Counted from the stretch's first letter, positions 34,477 to 43,522 are shown. The stretch: 64,000 bases of DNA from an uncultured Bacteroidales bacterium (GCA_902762385.1 CACWNQ010000004.1:92378-156377), one strand, 5' to 3'. The notes: generated by a model from the letters alone, not told the origin. Numbers and translations are program-made.

Positions 34477-34794
34477 TTACTTATAGTGATTTGACAATTC
34501 TGTTATACTGCAAATAGTTGCGATAGACTCACCTTCTTTAATTGTTTCTCTAAATTCTATGCGATATTTATTATCAACTCTTACCGAGGAAAGCCCATCT
34601 TTGTTGCCATGAAGTTTCTCATAATGTAGCGAGCCAAATTTCGTTAAGCTCAAGACATTTTCAAGTTGCTTCATTAAGTTTATTACTTTGACGTATTTGG
34701 TCACAACTGCCGGTTGGAACCTGTGCTTCTTATCACTGGCTCTGCCATGCAGATAAAGTTCTTGAAGATAAGTTTTTTCGAAAACAATAATCAT
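34477..34794 (-). CDS. higB: HigB-type mRNA interferase toxin
   Basis: A 105-residue RelE/HigB-family ribosome-dependent mRNase. The segment YEKLHGNKDGLSSVRVDNKY, then RIEFRETIKEG, is typical. Basic residues expected for mRNA contact are present (Lys and Arg in HGNKDG and VRVDNKYRIEF). The start codon at 34794 lies at the predicted transcription start (-7 box at 34802-34809), so the mRNA would be nearly leaderless. Toxin function is inferred from family and pairing with higA. Confidence 0.88.
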   Translation of the reverse strand: MIIVFEKTYLQELYLHGRASDKKHRFQPAVVTKYVKVINLMKQLENVLSLTKFGSLHYEKLHGNKDGLSSVRVDNKYRIEFRETIKEGESIATICSITELSNHYK

Positions 34795-34801
34795 CTTGCT
34801 G

Positions 34802-34842
34802 CAAAGTTAGAACAAAAAAATGGTGTTTGCAAATTTGCGAAC
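34802..34842 (-). promoter_or_regulatory. higBA promoter and palindromic operator
   Basis: On the minus strand TTTG (CAAA at 34830-34833 on plus) is followed after 20 bp by TAACTTTG (34802-34809). The -33 box lies in an 18-bp palindrome, GTTTGCAAATTTGCGAAC (34825-34842), with one mismatched pair, the likely HigA operator. Confidence 0.7.
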
Positions 34843-34923
34843 AGTTTTTTGGCGGTAGGGCTGATTTTTTTGAAAAATGGTAAAAAGTGAGTGTAAAATT
34901 GGTTTAGTTTCACAATTTATTAG

Positions 34924-34931
34924 TAAGTTTG
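34924..34931 (+). promoter_or_regulatory. Promoter -7 box of the RelA/SpoT gene
   Basis: TAAGTTTG matches TAnnTTTG; a TTGG is about 22 bp upstream. The leader is about 35 nt. Confidence 0.5.
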
Positions 34932-34971
34932 TAATTTAGAATAAAAGTAGATTCATAACAATAATAGCATT

Positions 34972-37248
34972 ATGATGACACCTGAAGAAGAGAATAAACT
35001 TATAGATGAGGCCTATGAGCGATTGATAAACGGTTATCTGTCAAGCAGTCACCGCAAGAAGGTTGAGAAGATAGACAAGGCGTTCCAGTTTGCGCGCAAT
35101 GCCCATGCCGGTGTGCGTCGCCGCTCGGGCGAGCCCTATATTTTCCACCCGCTAGCTGTTGCGACTATTGTGAGTCAGGAGATAGGCCTTGGCTCGACAT
35201 CGATTTGTGCCGCGCTGCTTCATGATGTGGTTGAGGATACCGAATACACCCTCGAGGATATCAAGGCGATATTTGGCGACGAACTCACAGGCGAGGGTGG
35301 CGAGAAGGTGGGCGACAAGATTGCCAACATCGTAGACGGTTTGACAAAAATCTCAGGTGGAATATTCGGCGACAAGGCTTCGGCTCAAGCCGAGAACTTC
35401 AGGAAACTGCTCATGACGATGAGCAGCGACATTCGAGTGGTAATCATCAAGATGGCCGACAGGTTGCATAACATGCGCACTCTCTCGGTAATGCCTCCTG
35501 CCAAGCAAAAGAAGATTACCGGTGAGACCATGTATATCTATGCACCTCTTGCCCACCGCCTTGGCCTCTATGCCATCAAGACCGAGCTTGAGGACTTGAG
35601 TTTCAAATATGAACACCCCAACACCTATAAGAATATCTCGGAAGCCGTTGCAGCATCGGAACAAAAGCGTAACGACGTGTTCACCCGCTTCTCGGCTCCA
35701 ATACGCGAGCGTCTTGATAATGAAGGCTTTACCTATGAATTCAAGGCCCGTGTAAAGTCGTGCTACTCCATTTGGAAAAAGATGGAGAAGAAGCGCATAC
35801 CGCTTGAGGAAATATATGACATATATGCTGCCCGAATCGTGTTTGAATGTCCCGAAGGCCGTGATGAGAATGACGATTGCCTGAAGATTTATCGCATGAT
35901 TTCACAGCTCTACCGCACCCATCCTGAGCGCACGCGCAACTGGCTTATACACAGTAAACCCAATGGATACCGTGCACTCCACATGACTGTTATGGGACCC
36001 GATGGCGACTGGATTGAAGTGCAGATACGTAGCCGCCAGATGGACTATAACGATGAGCATGGAAACGCTGTTCATTGGTTCTACAAGGACAATAATGGCG
36101 AGATTGACGAGGACGACCAATTCATCAAGTGGTATAAGGAGATTGAAGACATCCTTAAAAACCCAGAGCCCAATGCTCTCGACTTCCTCGACTCGATAAA
36201 ACTCAATCTTTATGCACGCGAGATTATGGTGTTTACTCCAAAGGGTGACATGATACAGCTGCCCAAGGATGCCACTGTGCTCGACCTCGCGTTCACTCTT
36301 CACTCAGAGATAGGTTCGCATTGCATAGCAGGAAAGGTGAACCACCGATTAGTGCCACTGTCGCACAAGCTCTCGAGTGGTGACCAGGTAGAAATTCTCA
36401 CCTCGCAGTCGCAGAATCCTCAACCAGAATGGACTAAGTTTGTAATCACTTCGAAGGGCAAACGCCGTCTTAACTTGGCGTTCCGTCACATTCGCCGCGA
36501 GGCAATAGAGCGTGGCGAAGACCAGTTCAAGAAATTTATGGCTGAGAATTCGGTTGAAATCAACAACGAGAACGTTGCCCGCATAATCAATTATTTGGGA
36601 GTGCAAAACAAGGAAGACTTGTTCTTGAAGATTGGGACTCATAAGGTTGAACTATCACCATTGGTTATCAAGGCGTTGAAGCCACAGTCGCAAGGACTCT
36701 TCAGTAAGCTGTGGCGCAGTCCATTTGGTGGTGGTAAGAACAACAAGGATACCGCCGAAGGTGGTGAGGATGCCGGCACCAAGGGCGAGAAAATCAACAA
36801 GCGCGAGGTGTATGTACTCAAGACCGAGAATGGTAAGAGCAATTACCAACTCGCTAACTGCTGCCATCCATTGCCTGGCGATGATGTGGTGGGTTATATC
36901 GACCGCAACAACCACGTTGTGGTTCATAAGGTAGATTGCCCAACTGCAATGAAGCTAAAGAGTGGTTTTGGTGGTCGCCTAGTTGAAACTCAGTGGGAGA
37001 CAAGCAGCGAGAAGTTCTTTGCTTCGATTCTCATTGAGGGTGTGGACCGAATGGGAATTCTGCAAGAGATTATCTACTTGATTTCGACCAACCTGTCAAT
37101 CAACATACGCCGGTTGAACATTACCTCTAATGCTGGTGTGTTCACTTGCGAGATGGACATATATGTTGAAGACGTGAACACTGTTACCAAGATGTGCAAG
37201 CGACTATCGAAGGTTAAGGGCGTGAGCAAGGCTGCGCGCATGAGCTAG
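34972..37248 (+). CDS. RelA/SpoT-family (p)ppGpp synthetase/hydrolase
   Basis: A long RSH protein of 758 residues that makes and/or breaks (p)ppGpp, the stringent-response alarmone. An HD hydrolase domain is at the start (YIFHPLAVATI, His59; ALLHDVVEDT, His84-Asp85; RLHNMRTL), the synthetase domain follows (NWLIHSKPNGYRALHMTVMG; IEVQIRSRQMD), then a TGS domain (VFTPKGDMIQLPKDATVLDL), a zinc-binding/RIS part and a C-terminal ACT domain. Both catalytic domains keep their signature residues by eye, so it should be bifunctional. It has its own promoter and is followed 56 bases later by a PgpH-like gene. Confidence 0.95.
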   Translation: MMTPEEENKLIDEAYERLINGYLSSSHRKKVEKIDKAFQFARNAHAGVRRRSGEPYIFHPLAVATIVSQEIGLGSTSICAALLHDVVEDTEYTLEDIKAIFGDELTGEGGEKVGDKIANIVDGLTKISGGIFGDKASAQAENFRKLLMTMSSDIRVVIIKMADRLHNMRTLSVMPPAKQKKITGETMYIYAPLAHRLGLYAIKTELEDLSFKYEHPNTYKNISEAVAASEQKRNDVFTRFSAPIRERLDNEGFTYEFKARVKSCYSIWKKMEKKRIPLEEIYDIYAARIVFECPEGRDENDDCLKIYRMISQLYRTHPERTRNWLIHSKPNGYRALHMTVMGPDGDWIEVQIRSRQMDYNDEHGNAVHWFYKDNNGEIDEDDQFIKWYKEIEDILKNPEPNALDFLDSIKLNLYAREIMVFTPKGDMIQLPKDATVLDLAFTLHSEIGSHCIAGKVNHRLVPLSHKLSSGDQVEILTSQSQNPQPEWTKFVITSKGKRRLNLAFRHIRREAIERGEDQFKKFMAENSVEINNENVARIINYLGVQNKEDLFLKIGTHKVELSPLVIKALKPQSQGLFSKLWRSPFGGGKNNKDTAEGGEDAGTKGEKINKREVYVLKTENGKSNYQLANCCHPLPGDDVVGYIDRNNHVVVHKVDCPTAMKLKSGFGGRLVETQWETSSEKFFASILIEGVDRMGILQEIIYLISTNLSINIRRLNITSNAGVFTCEMDIYVEDVNTVTKMCKRLSKVKGVSKAARMS

Positions 37249-37304
37249 CATAGAGGTTGAGAGAATTTATTTCAGGGGAAAAAACAGAAACATAAATAGA
37301 GAAA

Positions 37305-39407
37305 ATGAAGAAATCGGTGAAAATAAATCTGGTGGTGATGGCGCTGATAGCGTTGACAGTGGTTACACTGTCGATATTCTTTGGTGGCACATCACACGAT
37401 GTGCTGGTGTATAGCGAGGGGCGTCCATGGAATTACCCAAAGCTCATAGCGCCGTTTGACATACCAATAGAGTATGATTCGGTGACCGCCCAGAAAATAA
37501 AAGACAGCATCGACGATAATTTTGCTCCAATTTACAACATCAATGATGCACGCACCCAGCGAGCGCTAGAGACCATCAATACATCAATTGACAGCATGAG
37601 TGGCGTGCCAGCGAGCACCAAGCATCGCATTAAGGAGGCTGCAAGCCAGGTCTTTGCGAGTGGTATAGTTGACAACGCGACAAGCAACAAGATTGCCAAG
37701 GGGAAAATCAAGACGGTTCGCGTAATCAATAGTCAGGGCAATGAGTCGCAGACGGTTGATGCAAAAACCCTTCGTTCCACAGTTGAAGCCTATAGTTATA
37801 TTGACTCGGTGTCAGGCATCAACCTATCGCCCGATGCTGATATATCTCGCTTGATACACAGCAGTCTGGTTCCCAACTTAGAGTATGACACCGTAAAGAC
37901 CGATGCGATTCTTGAAGATGACTACAAGGTGGCATTGGCTCCTCACGGAATGAAACTGACAGGAGAGCGAATCATTGATTATGGTGAGATTGTGACAGCT
38001 CAAAAGTTCACGCTCATCAAGACTTATGAGCGCAAGAGCGCCGAGCGCAATACCTACAATGTTATACGTCGTTTCTCGGTGTTTGGCAACCTTGTGGTGA
38101 TAGCGTTGCTGCTATTTGTGATGTATCTATACATCAGGATAATGCATCCTGCTGTGTATCGCAGCATGCGTCACATGACATTCCTGTATTGCTTTGTGTT
38201 TATCTTTGTGTTGCTGGTATATGTGATAGCGCACTTGCGGTCGGGGTTGTTATACCTGATCCCGTTTGCGCTGGTGCCCATAGTTGTGACGGTGTTCTTC
38301 AGTGTGTCGTTAGGATTCTTCGTGCACATGATAGTTGTACTCATCAGCTCGCTAGTTGCACCCGAGGCCAGTGACTTTGTGATAATGCAGTTCCTGGCCG
38401 GTGTGATTGCGCTGGTGTCGATTAAGGGACTGATGCAGCGTTCTCAACTGGTAGTGTGCGCGTTCTTTATATTCCTGTGCTATTCAATAACTTATGTGGC
38501 GCAATTTATAGCGCGCAATGGCACATTCGATGCATTTGACTGGCATGTGATACTTTACTTTGCAGTCAATTGCATAGTGTTGTCGTTTGCCTACTTCGGA
38601 ATCTTTATAGTAGAGAAGATATTTGGCTTCACCTCACAGGTGACACTGGTAGAACTCAGTGATATCAACAATCCTGTTCTTCGAGAACTCTCGGAGAACT
38701 GTCCAGGCACCTTCCAGCACTCGCTACAGGTGGCAACACTTGCCGGAGAGGCAGCACGCCTTGTAGGAGCCAGTGTTCAGCTGGTAAGGGCAGGAGCTTT
38801 GTATCACGACATTGGCAAGATTGATAATCCGGCTTTCTTTACCGAGAACCAAAGTGGTGTGAACCCTCACGATGTTCTGATGCCCGAGCAGAGTGCAAGC
38901 ATTGTGATATCTCATGTGACCGATGGCTTGCAACGTGCCGAAAAGGCAAAATTGCCTCAAGTTATCAAGGACTTGATTGCACAGCATCACGGCAAGAGCC
39001 GCACACGCTATTTCTACAACATGGCTTGCAAGCAGAGTCCTACCGGTACCGTCGATCCAGCTCCTTACACCTATCCAGGTCCTAACCCTCAGAGCAAGGA
39101 AGCTGCAATCCTGATGATGGCCGATGCCTGCGAGGCTGCAGTGAAGAGTCTTGCTGTTGCCGACGAGAAAAACATAACCGACATGGTTAACAAGATTGTT
39201 GACTCACAAGTGACCAGTGGGGTGTTTAATGAATCGCCTATAAGCTTCAAAGATATCACCATTGTCAAGGAGAGCCTGATTAAGCGCTTGCTCACATTCT
39301 ATCACACTCGAGTGTCGTATCCCGAGGATGTTAGACCCGAGGCACCTGCCGATGGTGAGGTTGAGACAGTAGACACTGAGATTGAAAGTGCTGAGCAAGA
39401 GTCGTAG
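37305..39407 (+). CDS. PgpH-like 7TM-HD phosphodiesterase
   Basis: A 700-residue inner-membrane protein of the 7TMR-HD family. After the first membrane helix (NLVVMALIALTVVTLSIFFG) comes an extracytoplasmic 7TMR-HDED domain (about 35-245), then about six membrane segments (about 250-450), and a cytoplasmic HD domain (about 470-650) with HSLQVATLAGEAARL, GALYHDIGKIDNPAFFTENQ and LIAQHHGKSRTRYF. PgpH proteins hydrolyse c-di-AMP to pApA in Gram-positives, where the alarmone ppGpp inhibits them. The neighbour here is a ppGpp synthetase/hydrolase, so cross-talk is plausible (inference). Confidence 0.9.
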   Translation: MKKSVKINLVVMALIALTVVTLSIFFGGTSHDVLVYSEGRPWNYPKLIAPFDIPIEYDSVTAQKIKDSIDDNFAPIYNINDARTQRALETINTSIDSMSGVPASTKHRIKEAASQVFASGIVDNATSNKIAKGKIKTVRVINSQGNESQTVDAKTLRSTVEAYSYIDSVSGINLSPDADISRLIHSSLVPNLEYDTVKTDAILEDDYKVALAPHGMKLTGERIIDYGEIVTAQKFTLIKTYERKSAERNTYNVIRRFSVFGNLVVIALLLFVMYLYIRIMHPAVYRSMRHMTFLYCFVFIFVLLVYVIAHLRSGLLYLIPFALVPIVVTVFFSVSLGFFVHMIVVLISSLVAPEASDFVIMQFLAGVIALVSIKGLMQRSQLVVCAFFIFLCYSITYVAQFIARNGTFDAFDWHVILYFAVNCIVLSFAYFGIFIVEKIFGFTSQVTLVELSDINNPVLRELSENCPGTFQHSLQVATLAGEAARLVGASVQLVRAGALYHDIGKIDNPAFFTENQSGVNPHDVLMPEQSASIVISHVTDGLQRAEKAKLPQVIKDLIAQHHGKSRTRYFYNMACKQSPTGTVDPAPYTYPGPNPQSKEAAILMMADACEAAVKSLAVADEKNITDMVNKIVDSQVTSGVFNESPISFKDITIVKESLIKRLLTFYHTRVSYPEDVRPEAPADGEVETVDTEIESAEQES

Positions 39408-39462
39408 GCTTTTGTTGCAAAAAAGTGATAAAAAAAGTTATTTTAAAAGAATTGTTTTTCAG

Positions 39463-39957
39463 ATGTCGATAAGCTTGCTCTTACTCATATTAGGGATAAT
39501 TTTTATGCTGGCAGCAATAGTGCTCGTTATAAAGCCGTGGTGGGTTGCTGCAGTTCCGGCCTATGCTGGATTGTGGTGTTTTCACTGGAGTACAGTGGCA
39601 ACATTCCCATCATGGATATTTATCTTCTATGGTGCCGCAACCTTAATGGTGATGGGCATTAGATACTTGTCGCCCAAAGGTGAACCCGATGGCAAATCGA
39701 CGGGCAATCTATACTTGGGCCTTGGAGCTATGATGGGGTGCTTGCTTGGCATGATGGTAGAAGCCCGATTCATGGTTTTGGGAACAATAATAGGTACTAT
39801 AATGGGTCAGATTGCATTTTCTCGCACCCCTGGCGGCAAATGGCTGAGATTTCCTAAATCCAATTTTATTCAGTACCTTTGCGCCAAAGGTTTGGCAATC
39901 GTGGTGGCAGTAGCCATGATAGGCCTTGCCGTTGAAGGTTTTGTTTATTTAAAATGA
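39463..39957 (+). CDS. Membrane protein of unknown function
   Basis: A 164-residue protein with four hydrophobic segments (SLLLLILGIIFMLAAIVLVI, then WIFIFYGAATLMVMGI, LGLGAMMGCLLGMMVEARFM and a last one near the end). The ATG at 39463 is preferred; the frame is open from a TTG at 39382 inside the pgpH-like gene. I recognise no family. Its end overlaps the ATG at 39954 of the next frame by four bases. It lies in the RSH-PgpH region but its role is unknown. Confidence 0.6.
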   Translation: MSISLLLLILGIIFMLAAIVLVIKPWWVAAVPAYAGLWCFHWSTVATFPSWIFIFYGAATLMVMGIRYLSPKGEPDGKSTGNLYLGLGAMMGCLLGMMVEARFMVLGTIIGTIMGQIAFSRTPGGKWLRFPKSNFIQYLCAKGLAIVVAVAMIGLAVEGFVYLK

Positions 39958-39980
39958 CAATAAAAATTCAGAAACGATAT

Positions 39981-40709
39981 ATGAAACTCAATAGAGCAAT
40001 ATTGACACTGGTGGTTGCCATGATAGCTGGAATGGCTTTTCATGCTTCGGCCCAGTATAAGTATGAGGTTCGTGAGGTTGATTTTAATAAGATAAAGGAA
40101 GTGACTCTTGACTCGTTGTCGCCTTACTATTATCCAAAGCTTGTGAGCTATTTCAATAGCAACGACACCATCATGAACTTTGAGGCCTACCGTGACCTTT
40201 ATTTTGGATTTGTGTTCCAGGAGGATTATAATCCATTCCGCAGCACTGAGTTTGAAGACAAGGAAAAGGTAGAGCAGCTTTACTACAACAGCGACCGCGA
40301 GCTTACCCGCGAAGAGTGTGACGAGATAGAGAAATATGCAATCAGAGCACTCGACGACAACATGTTTGACATTGATCAGATAGGCTATTACATTTATGCC
40401 TTGCAGCATAAGAAAAAATATGCCCGCGCTGCAGTTCGCCAGTATCGTCATGACAAATTAATTGCAGCAATCATGTCGAGTGGACACGGCACCGAGGAGG
40501 AGCCGTGGGTGGTTATATTCCCTGAACATGAGTACACTCTCATCAATTTGCTGGGATATGTCGCGGTCGATCACGATGAGCTCAATGGCGGAATCGACAG
40601 GATAAGAGCCAAGAGCGAGACCAATAGTCGTGAAACAAAAGACTTCTACTTTGATGTGTCGCAAATGCTCAGAGAGGCAAGCGTGAAGTTCCCTGAAGAC
40701 TTTGAATGA
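39981..40709 (+). CDS. Exported DUF4919-like protein
   Basis: A 242-residue exported protein (signal LNRAILTLVVAMIAGMAFHA). The mature part has YYYPKLVSYFNSND, AYRDLYFGFVFQEDYNPF, and an alternating helical C-terminus ending VKFPEDFE; this pattern fits DUF4919, found mostly in Bacteroidales and without known function. The ATG at 39981 gives the best signal peptide; an ATG at 39954 overlapping the previous stop is also possible. The following hairpin at 40784-40819 is the likely transcription end. Confidence 0.75.
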   Translation: MKLNRAILTLVVAMIAGMAFHASAQYKYEVREVDFNKIKEVTLDSLSPYYYPKLVSYFNSNDTIMNFEAYRDLYFGFVFQEDYNPFRSTEFEDKEKVEQLYYNSDRELTREECDEIEKYAIRALDDNMFDIDQIGYYIYALQHKKKYARAAVRQYRHDKLIAAIMSSGHGTEEEPWVVIFPEHEYTLINLLGYVAVDHDELNGGIDRIRAKSETNSRETKDFYFDVSQMLREASVKFPEDFE

Positions 40710-40783
40710 CCCTTGAGCATGTGCCAATGATAATGTCATGGCAAAACGAGACTGAAAGTTAGAAAATATAGTTAAAGAGGCAA

Positions 40784-40819
40784 AAAAATCGCAATAAATT
40801 TGTTTTTATTGCGATTTTT
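40784..40819. terminator. Terminator after the DUF4919-like gene
   Basis: AAAAATCGCAATAAA (40784-40798) and TTTATTGCGATTTTT (40805-40819) form a perfect 15-bp stem around a 6-nt loop. Confidence 0.8.
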
Positions 40820-40883
40820 GTGTAATTTAGGGCGTTCGAAATAATGAAGAGAGAGTAAAGAAGATACTTATTGACCTGAGCCT

Positions 40884-41783
40884 ATGAGCAATATCATTGA
40901 CAAATACCTTCAATACACCAAGCTGGAGCTAAATCTCTCGCCTCACACGGTCACAGCCTATGGCAACGACCTGCGACAGTGGGAGCAATATCTCACAGCA
41001 GGGAAGCAAGAGCTTGATGTGGCGAGTGTGACAGCCAGTGATATCAGGGCATGGCTGCTGCACCTGAGTGGTGATGGCGACAGTGCCCGCACGCTCAGGC
41101 GAAAGGTTCAGGCAGTGCGCTCGTTTTATAAGTGGCTAATGCGCAATGGCACGGTTACTGTCAATCCTGCCGCGTCGGTCGAATTGGCACGCATACCAAA
41201 GCGACTGCCACAAATGGTGCGTGAAGATAGTGTCAATACTCTTCTCGACAGTGAAATTGATGAGGACGACTTTGAGCAAGTGCGCAACCGCTTGATTGTG
41301 ATGATGCTATATGAGACGGGAATGCGTCGTGCCGAGTTGCTAGGTCTGCTTGACAAGAATGTAGATACTGTAAAAGGCGAGCTCAAGGTTCATGGCAAGC
41401 GTGACAAGGACCGAATAATTCCGTTTGGCACCGAACTTGCATTATGGATTGATAAGTATCGTACCCTGCGCGAGGAGCAGGCACGAGGCTGTGACTTGTT
41501 CTTTGTGCGACCAGATGGCAAACCACTCTATGCGATGCTGGTATATAGAGTTGTACGCGAGGCATTGGGCCAAGCGGGTGTTACCAGCAAGCGAAGTCCG
41601 CACGTGTTGCGACACTCTTTTGCCACTGCGATGCTCAATGATGGCGCTGCACTCAATAGTGTCAAGGAATTGCTTGGCCACGAGTCGCTAGCGACAACTC
41701 AAATTTACACACATGTGACTTTTAGTGAATTGAAAAATAATTATAAACTCGCCCATCCCAGGGCACTTAAAAAAGGAGGCTAA
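40884..41783 (+). CDS. xerC: Tyrosine recombinase (XerC/XerD type)
   Basis: A 299-residue chromosomal resolvase that unlinks dimers at dif. The N-terminal core-binding domain is followed by a catalytic domain with Arg148 (ETGMRRAELLG), Lys172 (VHGKRDKDRIIP), His240 and Arg243 (SPHVLRHSFATAM), His266 (LLGHESLATTQ) and nucleophile Tyr275 (TQIYTHV). All six are in place. XerC is preferred over XerD because the hpf gene follows by 1 base, the arrangement I recall in Bacteroidales; this is not proof. No mobile-element features are beside it, so it is treated as housekeeping. Confidence 0.87.
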   Translation: MSNIIDKYLQYTKLELNLSPHTVTAYGNDLRQWEQYLTAGKQELDVASVTASDIRAWLLHLSGDGDSARTLRRKVQAVRSFYKWLMRNGTVTVNPAASVELARIPKRLPQMVREDSVNTLLDSEIDEDDFEQVRNRLIVMMLYETGMRRAELLGLLDKNVDTVKGELKVHGKRDKDRIIPFGTELALWIDKYRTLREEQARGCDLFFVRPDGKPLYAMLVYRVVREALGQAGVTSKRSPHVLRHSFATAMLNDGAALNSVKELLGHESLATTQIYTHVTFSELKNNYKLAHPRALKKGG

Positions 41784-41784
41784 T

Positions 41785-42078
41785 ATGGAAATTAAAGTAA
41801 AAGCCATTCACTTCGATGCTACCGAGAAGCTCGAGCAGTTCATCAACAAGAAAGTTGAGAAGCTAGTTAAGCATCATGAGGAAATCGCCAATGCAGAGGT
41901 GACATTGAAAGTTGTTAAACCCGAGACCGCTATGAACAAGGAAGCCAGCATAAAGCTGCTCATTCCCAGGAACGAGGATCTCTTTGCCAACAAGGTTGCC
42001 GACACCTTTGAGGAGGCTATCGACCTTTCGGTTGATGCGCTTAAGCGTCAGCTGGAGAAGACAAAAAAAGACAAGTAA
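41785..42078 (+). CDS. hpf: Ribosome hibernation-promoting factor (short HPF/YfiA)
   Basis: A 97-residue protein that binds the 30S decoding centre and stores ribosomes in slow growth. The family features are EIKVKAIHFDATEKLEQFI, KKVEKLVKHHEEI and a basic tail with LKRQLEKTKKDK. It lacks the long C-terminal dimerisation domain. Nearly immediately downstream of xerC, so probably co-transcribed. Confidence 0.92.
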   Translation: MEIKVKAIHFDATEKLEQFINKKVEKLVKHHEEIANAEVTLKVVKPETAMNKEASIKLLIPRNEDLFANKVADTFEEAIDLSVDALKRQLEKTKKDK

Positions 42079-42159
42079 TCCACTCAGGGAGTACACATTG
42101 AAATTTTAATATCATAGCAGGGCATACTAGAATGATGGCCCTGGCACTATAAAAAGATG

Positions 42160-42191
42160 AAGGAGTTGCACCATGCGAGGTGCAACTCCTT
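42160..42191. terminator. Bidirectional terminator between hpf and the zinc-ribbon gene
   Basis: AAGGAGTTGCACC (42160-42172) and GGTGCAACTCCTT (42179-42191) form a perfect 13-bp stem with a 6-nt loop (ATGCGA). It can terminate transcripts from both sides. Confidence 0.85.
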
Positions 42192-42216
42192 GATTTATTA
42201 GACAACCTTGTCTCCT

Positions 42217-43347
42217 TTAGAAAGCTCTCTGGCCGTTGTTGCGCAGACGCTCATAATCGAGGTCGCGATGCGACTGGTTGTTATTGTTGTTATTATTGTT
42301 GTTGTTTCCACGCAGGCGCTCATAATCGAGGTCGCGGTGACGAGGCTCTTCATACTTGGGCTGCTGTGGTGCAGGTCTTGTAGCAGGTTTCACAGCTGGC
42401 TTAGCAGGTGGAGGAGTGGGCTTGGTCACTGGAGCCTTAGGCTTGGTTGGTGCAGGAATTGGTGCCGGTCTTGGAGGTACAGGAGGAGTGTAAGACGGAT
42501 CATTAGGATTGTTATAGTCATCTGGCTCAGTCATTTGGTTGTTGGAATCGTCTTCGGGATCTAAACCATTATCTTCGCCGTCGTTTCCGTCTTGTTCATT
42601 ACCCTGAACATCAGTGTTGCCTTCGTCGTCGGGATCGCTGCTGAAGCTGGTGTTGTCGTCTTCGGTATCGCCTTTCTCGACTTTTTCGGTTTGTGGCTTA
42701 TTGTCTTTATCCTTATTGAGGAACCAATAAATACCATAACCAATGCCACCAAGAAGAAGTGCGCCAAGGATAATGCCAAGGATTAAGCCTAATGGACTCT
42801 TCTTTTTGGGCTCTTCGGCTACAGGCTGCTGAGGATAGACAGGTGCCTGTGGAACTGGTTGCGGCGCTGGCTGTGGCGCAGGTTGAGGGGCCGGTGCAGG
42901 TTGAGGCGCTACTGGTGGTTCGGGAACTGCTGGAGCAGCAGCGGCAGCTGTGGTAGCGGCTGCAGCAGTGGCAGCAACAACAGGAGGTTTAGGAGCAACA
43001 GAAGGCTCAGGAACTGCAGGTGCCACGGGTTCTGGTTCGGGAGCAACTGGAGGCTCAGGAACTGCAGGTGCCACGGGTTCTGGTTCAGGAGCAACAGGGG
43101 GCTCGGGAACTGCAGGTGCCACTGGTTCTGGTTCAGGAACAACAGGAGGCTCGGGAATTGCAGGAGCAACAGGAACTACTGGAGGCTCGGGAATTGCAGC
43201 AGCTGCACCTGGTACTGGTGGCATTCCTGGCACTTCGGGTGGGTTGGTGTTAACTGGCTTCACCTCAATGGCTTGGCCACAATTCATACAGAATCGTGCG
43301 CCATCGGGCACGATGTTTCCACAATTAGGGCATTTGTTAGGTTCCAT
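42217..43347 (-). CDS. Zinc-ribbon membrane protein with proline-rich repeats and Asn tail
   Basis: A 376-residue protein I cannot place in a characterised family. It starts with a zinc ribbon (MEPNKCPNCGNIVPDGARFC, Cys6, 9, 20 and 23). A Pro/Val/Glu-rich region follows with 16-residue repeats PAVPEPPVAPEPEPVA, then Ala-rich and Gln/Pro-rich stretches. One transmembrane helix is at about residues 190-212 (LGLILGIILGALLLGGIGYG). The C-terminal side has a Glu/Asp-rich spacer, a Pro-rich region, and two copies of HRDLDYERLR separated by ten Asn. The ribbon is likely cytoplasmic and the tail periplasmic. The gene is convergent with hpf. Confidence 0.8.
   Translation of the reverse strand: MEPNKCPNCGNIVPDGARFCMNCGQAIEVKPVNTNPPEVPGMPPVPGAAAAIPEPPVVPVAPAIPEPPVVPEPEPVAPAVPEPPVAPEPEPVAPAVPEPPVAPEPEPVAPAVPEPSVAPKPPVVAATAAAATTAAAAAPAVPEPPVAPQPAPAPQPAPQPAPQPVPQAPVYPQQPVAEEPKKKSPLGLILGIILGALLLGGIGYGIYWFLNKDKDNKPQTEKVEKGDTEDDNTSFSSDPDDEGNTDVQGNEQDGNDGEDNGLDPEDDSNNQMTEPDDYNNPNDPSYTPPVPPRPAPIPAPTKPKAPVTKPTPPPAKPAVKPATRPAPQQPKYEEPRHRDLDYERLRGNNNNNNNNNNQSHRDLDYERLRNNGQRAF
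43021..43164. repeat. Three 48-bp tandem repeats inside the zinc-ribbon gene
   Basis: Copies at 43021-43068, 43069-43116 and 43117-43164 differ by a few bases and encode the 16-residue PAVPEPPVAPEPEPVA unit. Confidence 0.9.
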
Positions 43348-43522
43348 ATAAAATTAGTTATAAGATTAGTTCAAAATGTTTAAGAAAATCAACAGATTTC
43401 AAGTGAGTATGCAAATTTGGCAAAAAATCTTCAAATTACCAAGAAATGTGAAAGAAATCTTCAATTAGTTATTTTTTTTCTTTTTATTTGATTTTTGATG
43501 TGGGGAATTGTGAAATAATAGT

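Noticed and set aside
40884-41783. Integrase of a mobile element
   Set aside because: Catalytic residues fit Xer; adjacent to hpf in a housekeeping setting with no attachment sites, tRNA or cargo genes nearby.
42950-43351. Long plus-strand frame rich in Gly/Ala/Thr opposite the zinc-ribbon gene
   Set aside because: Antisense to the Pro-rich repeats; the frame stays open only because of the repeat composition, and the minus-strand gene has a clear zinc ribbon and membrane helix.
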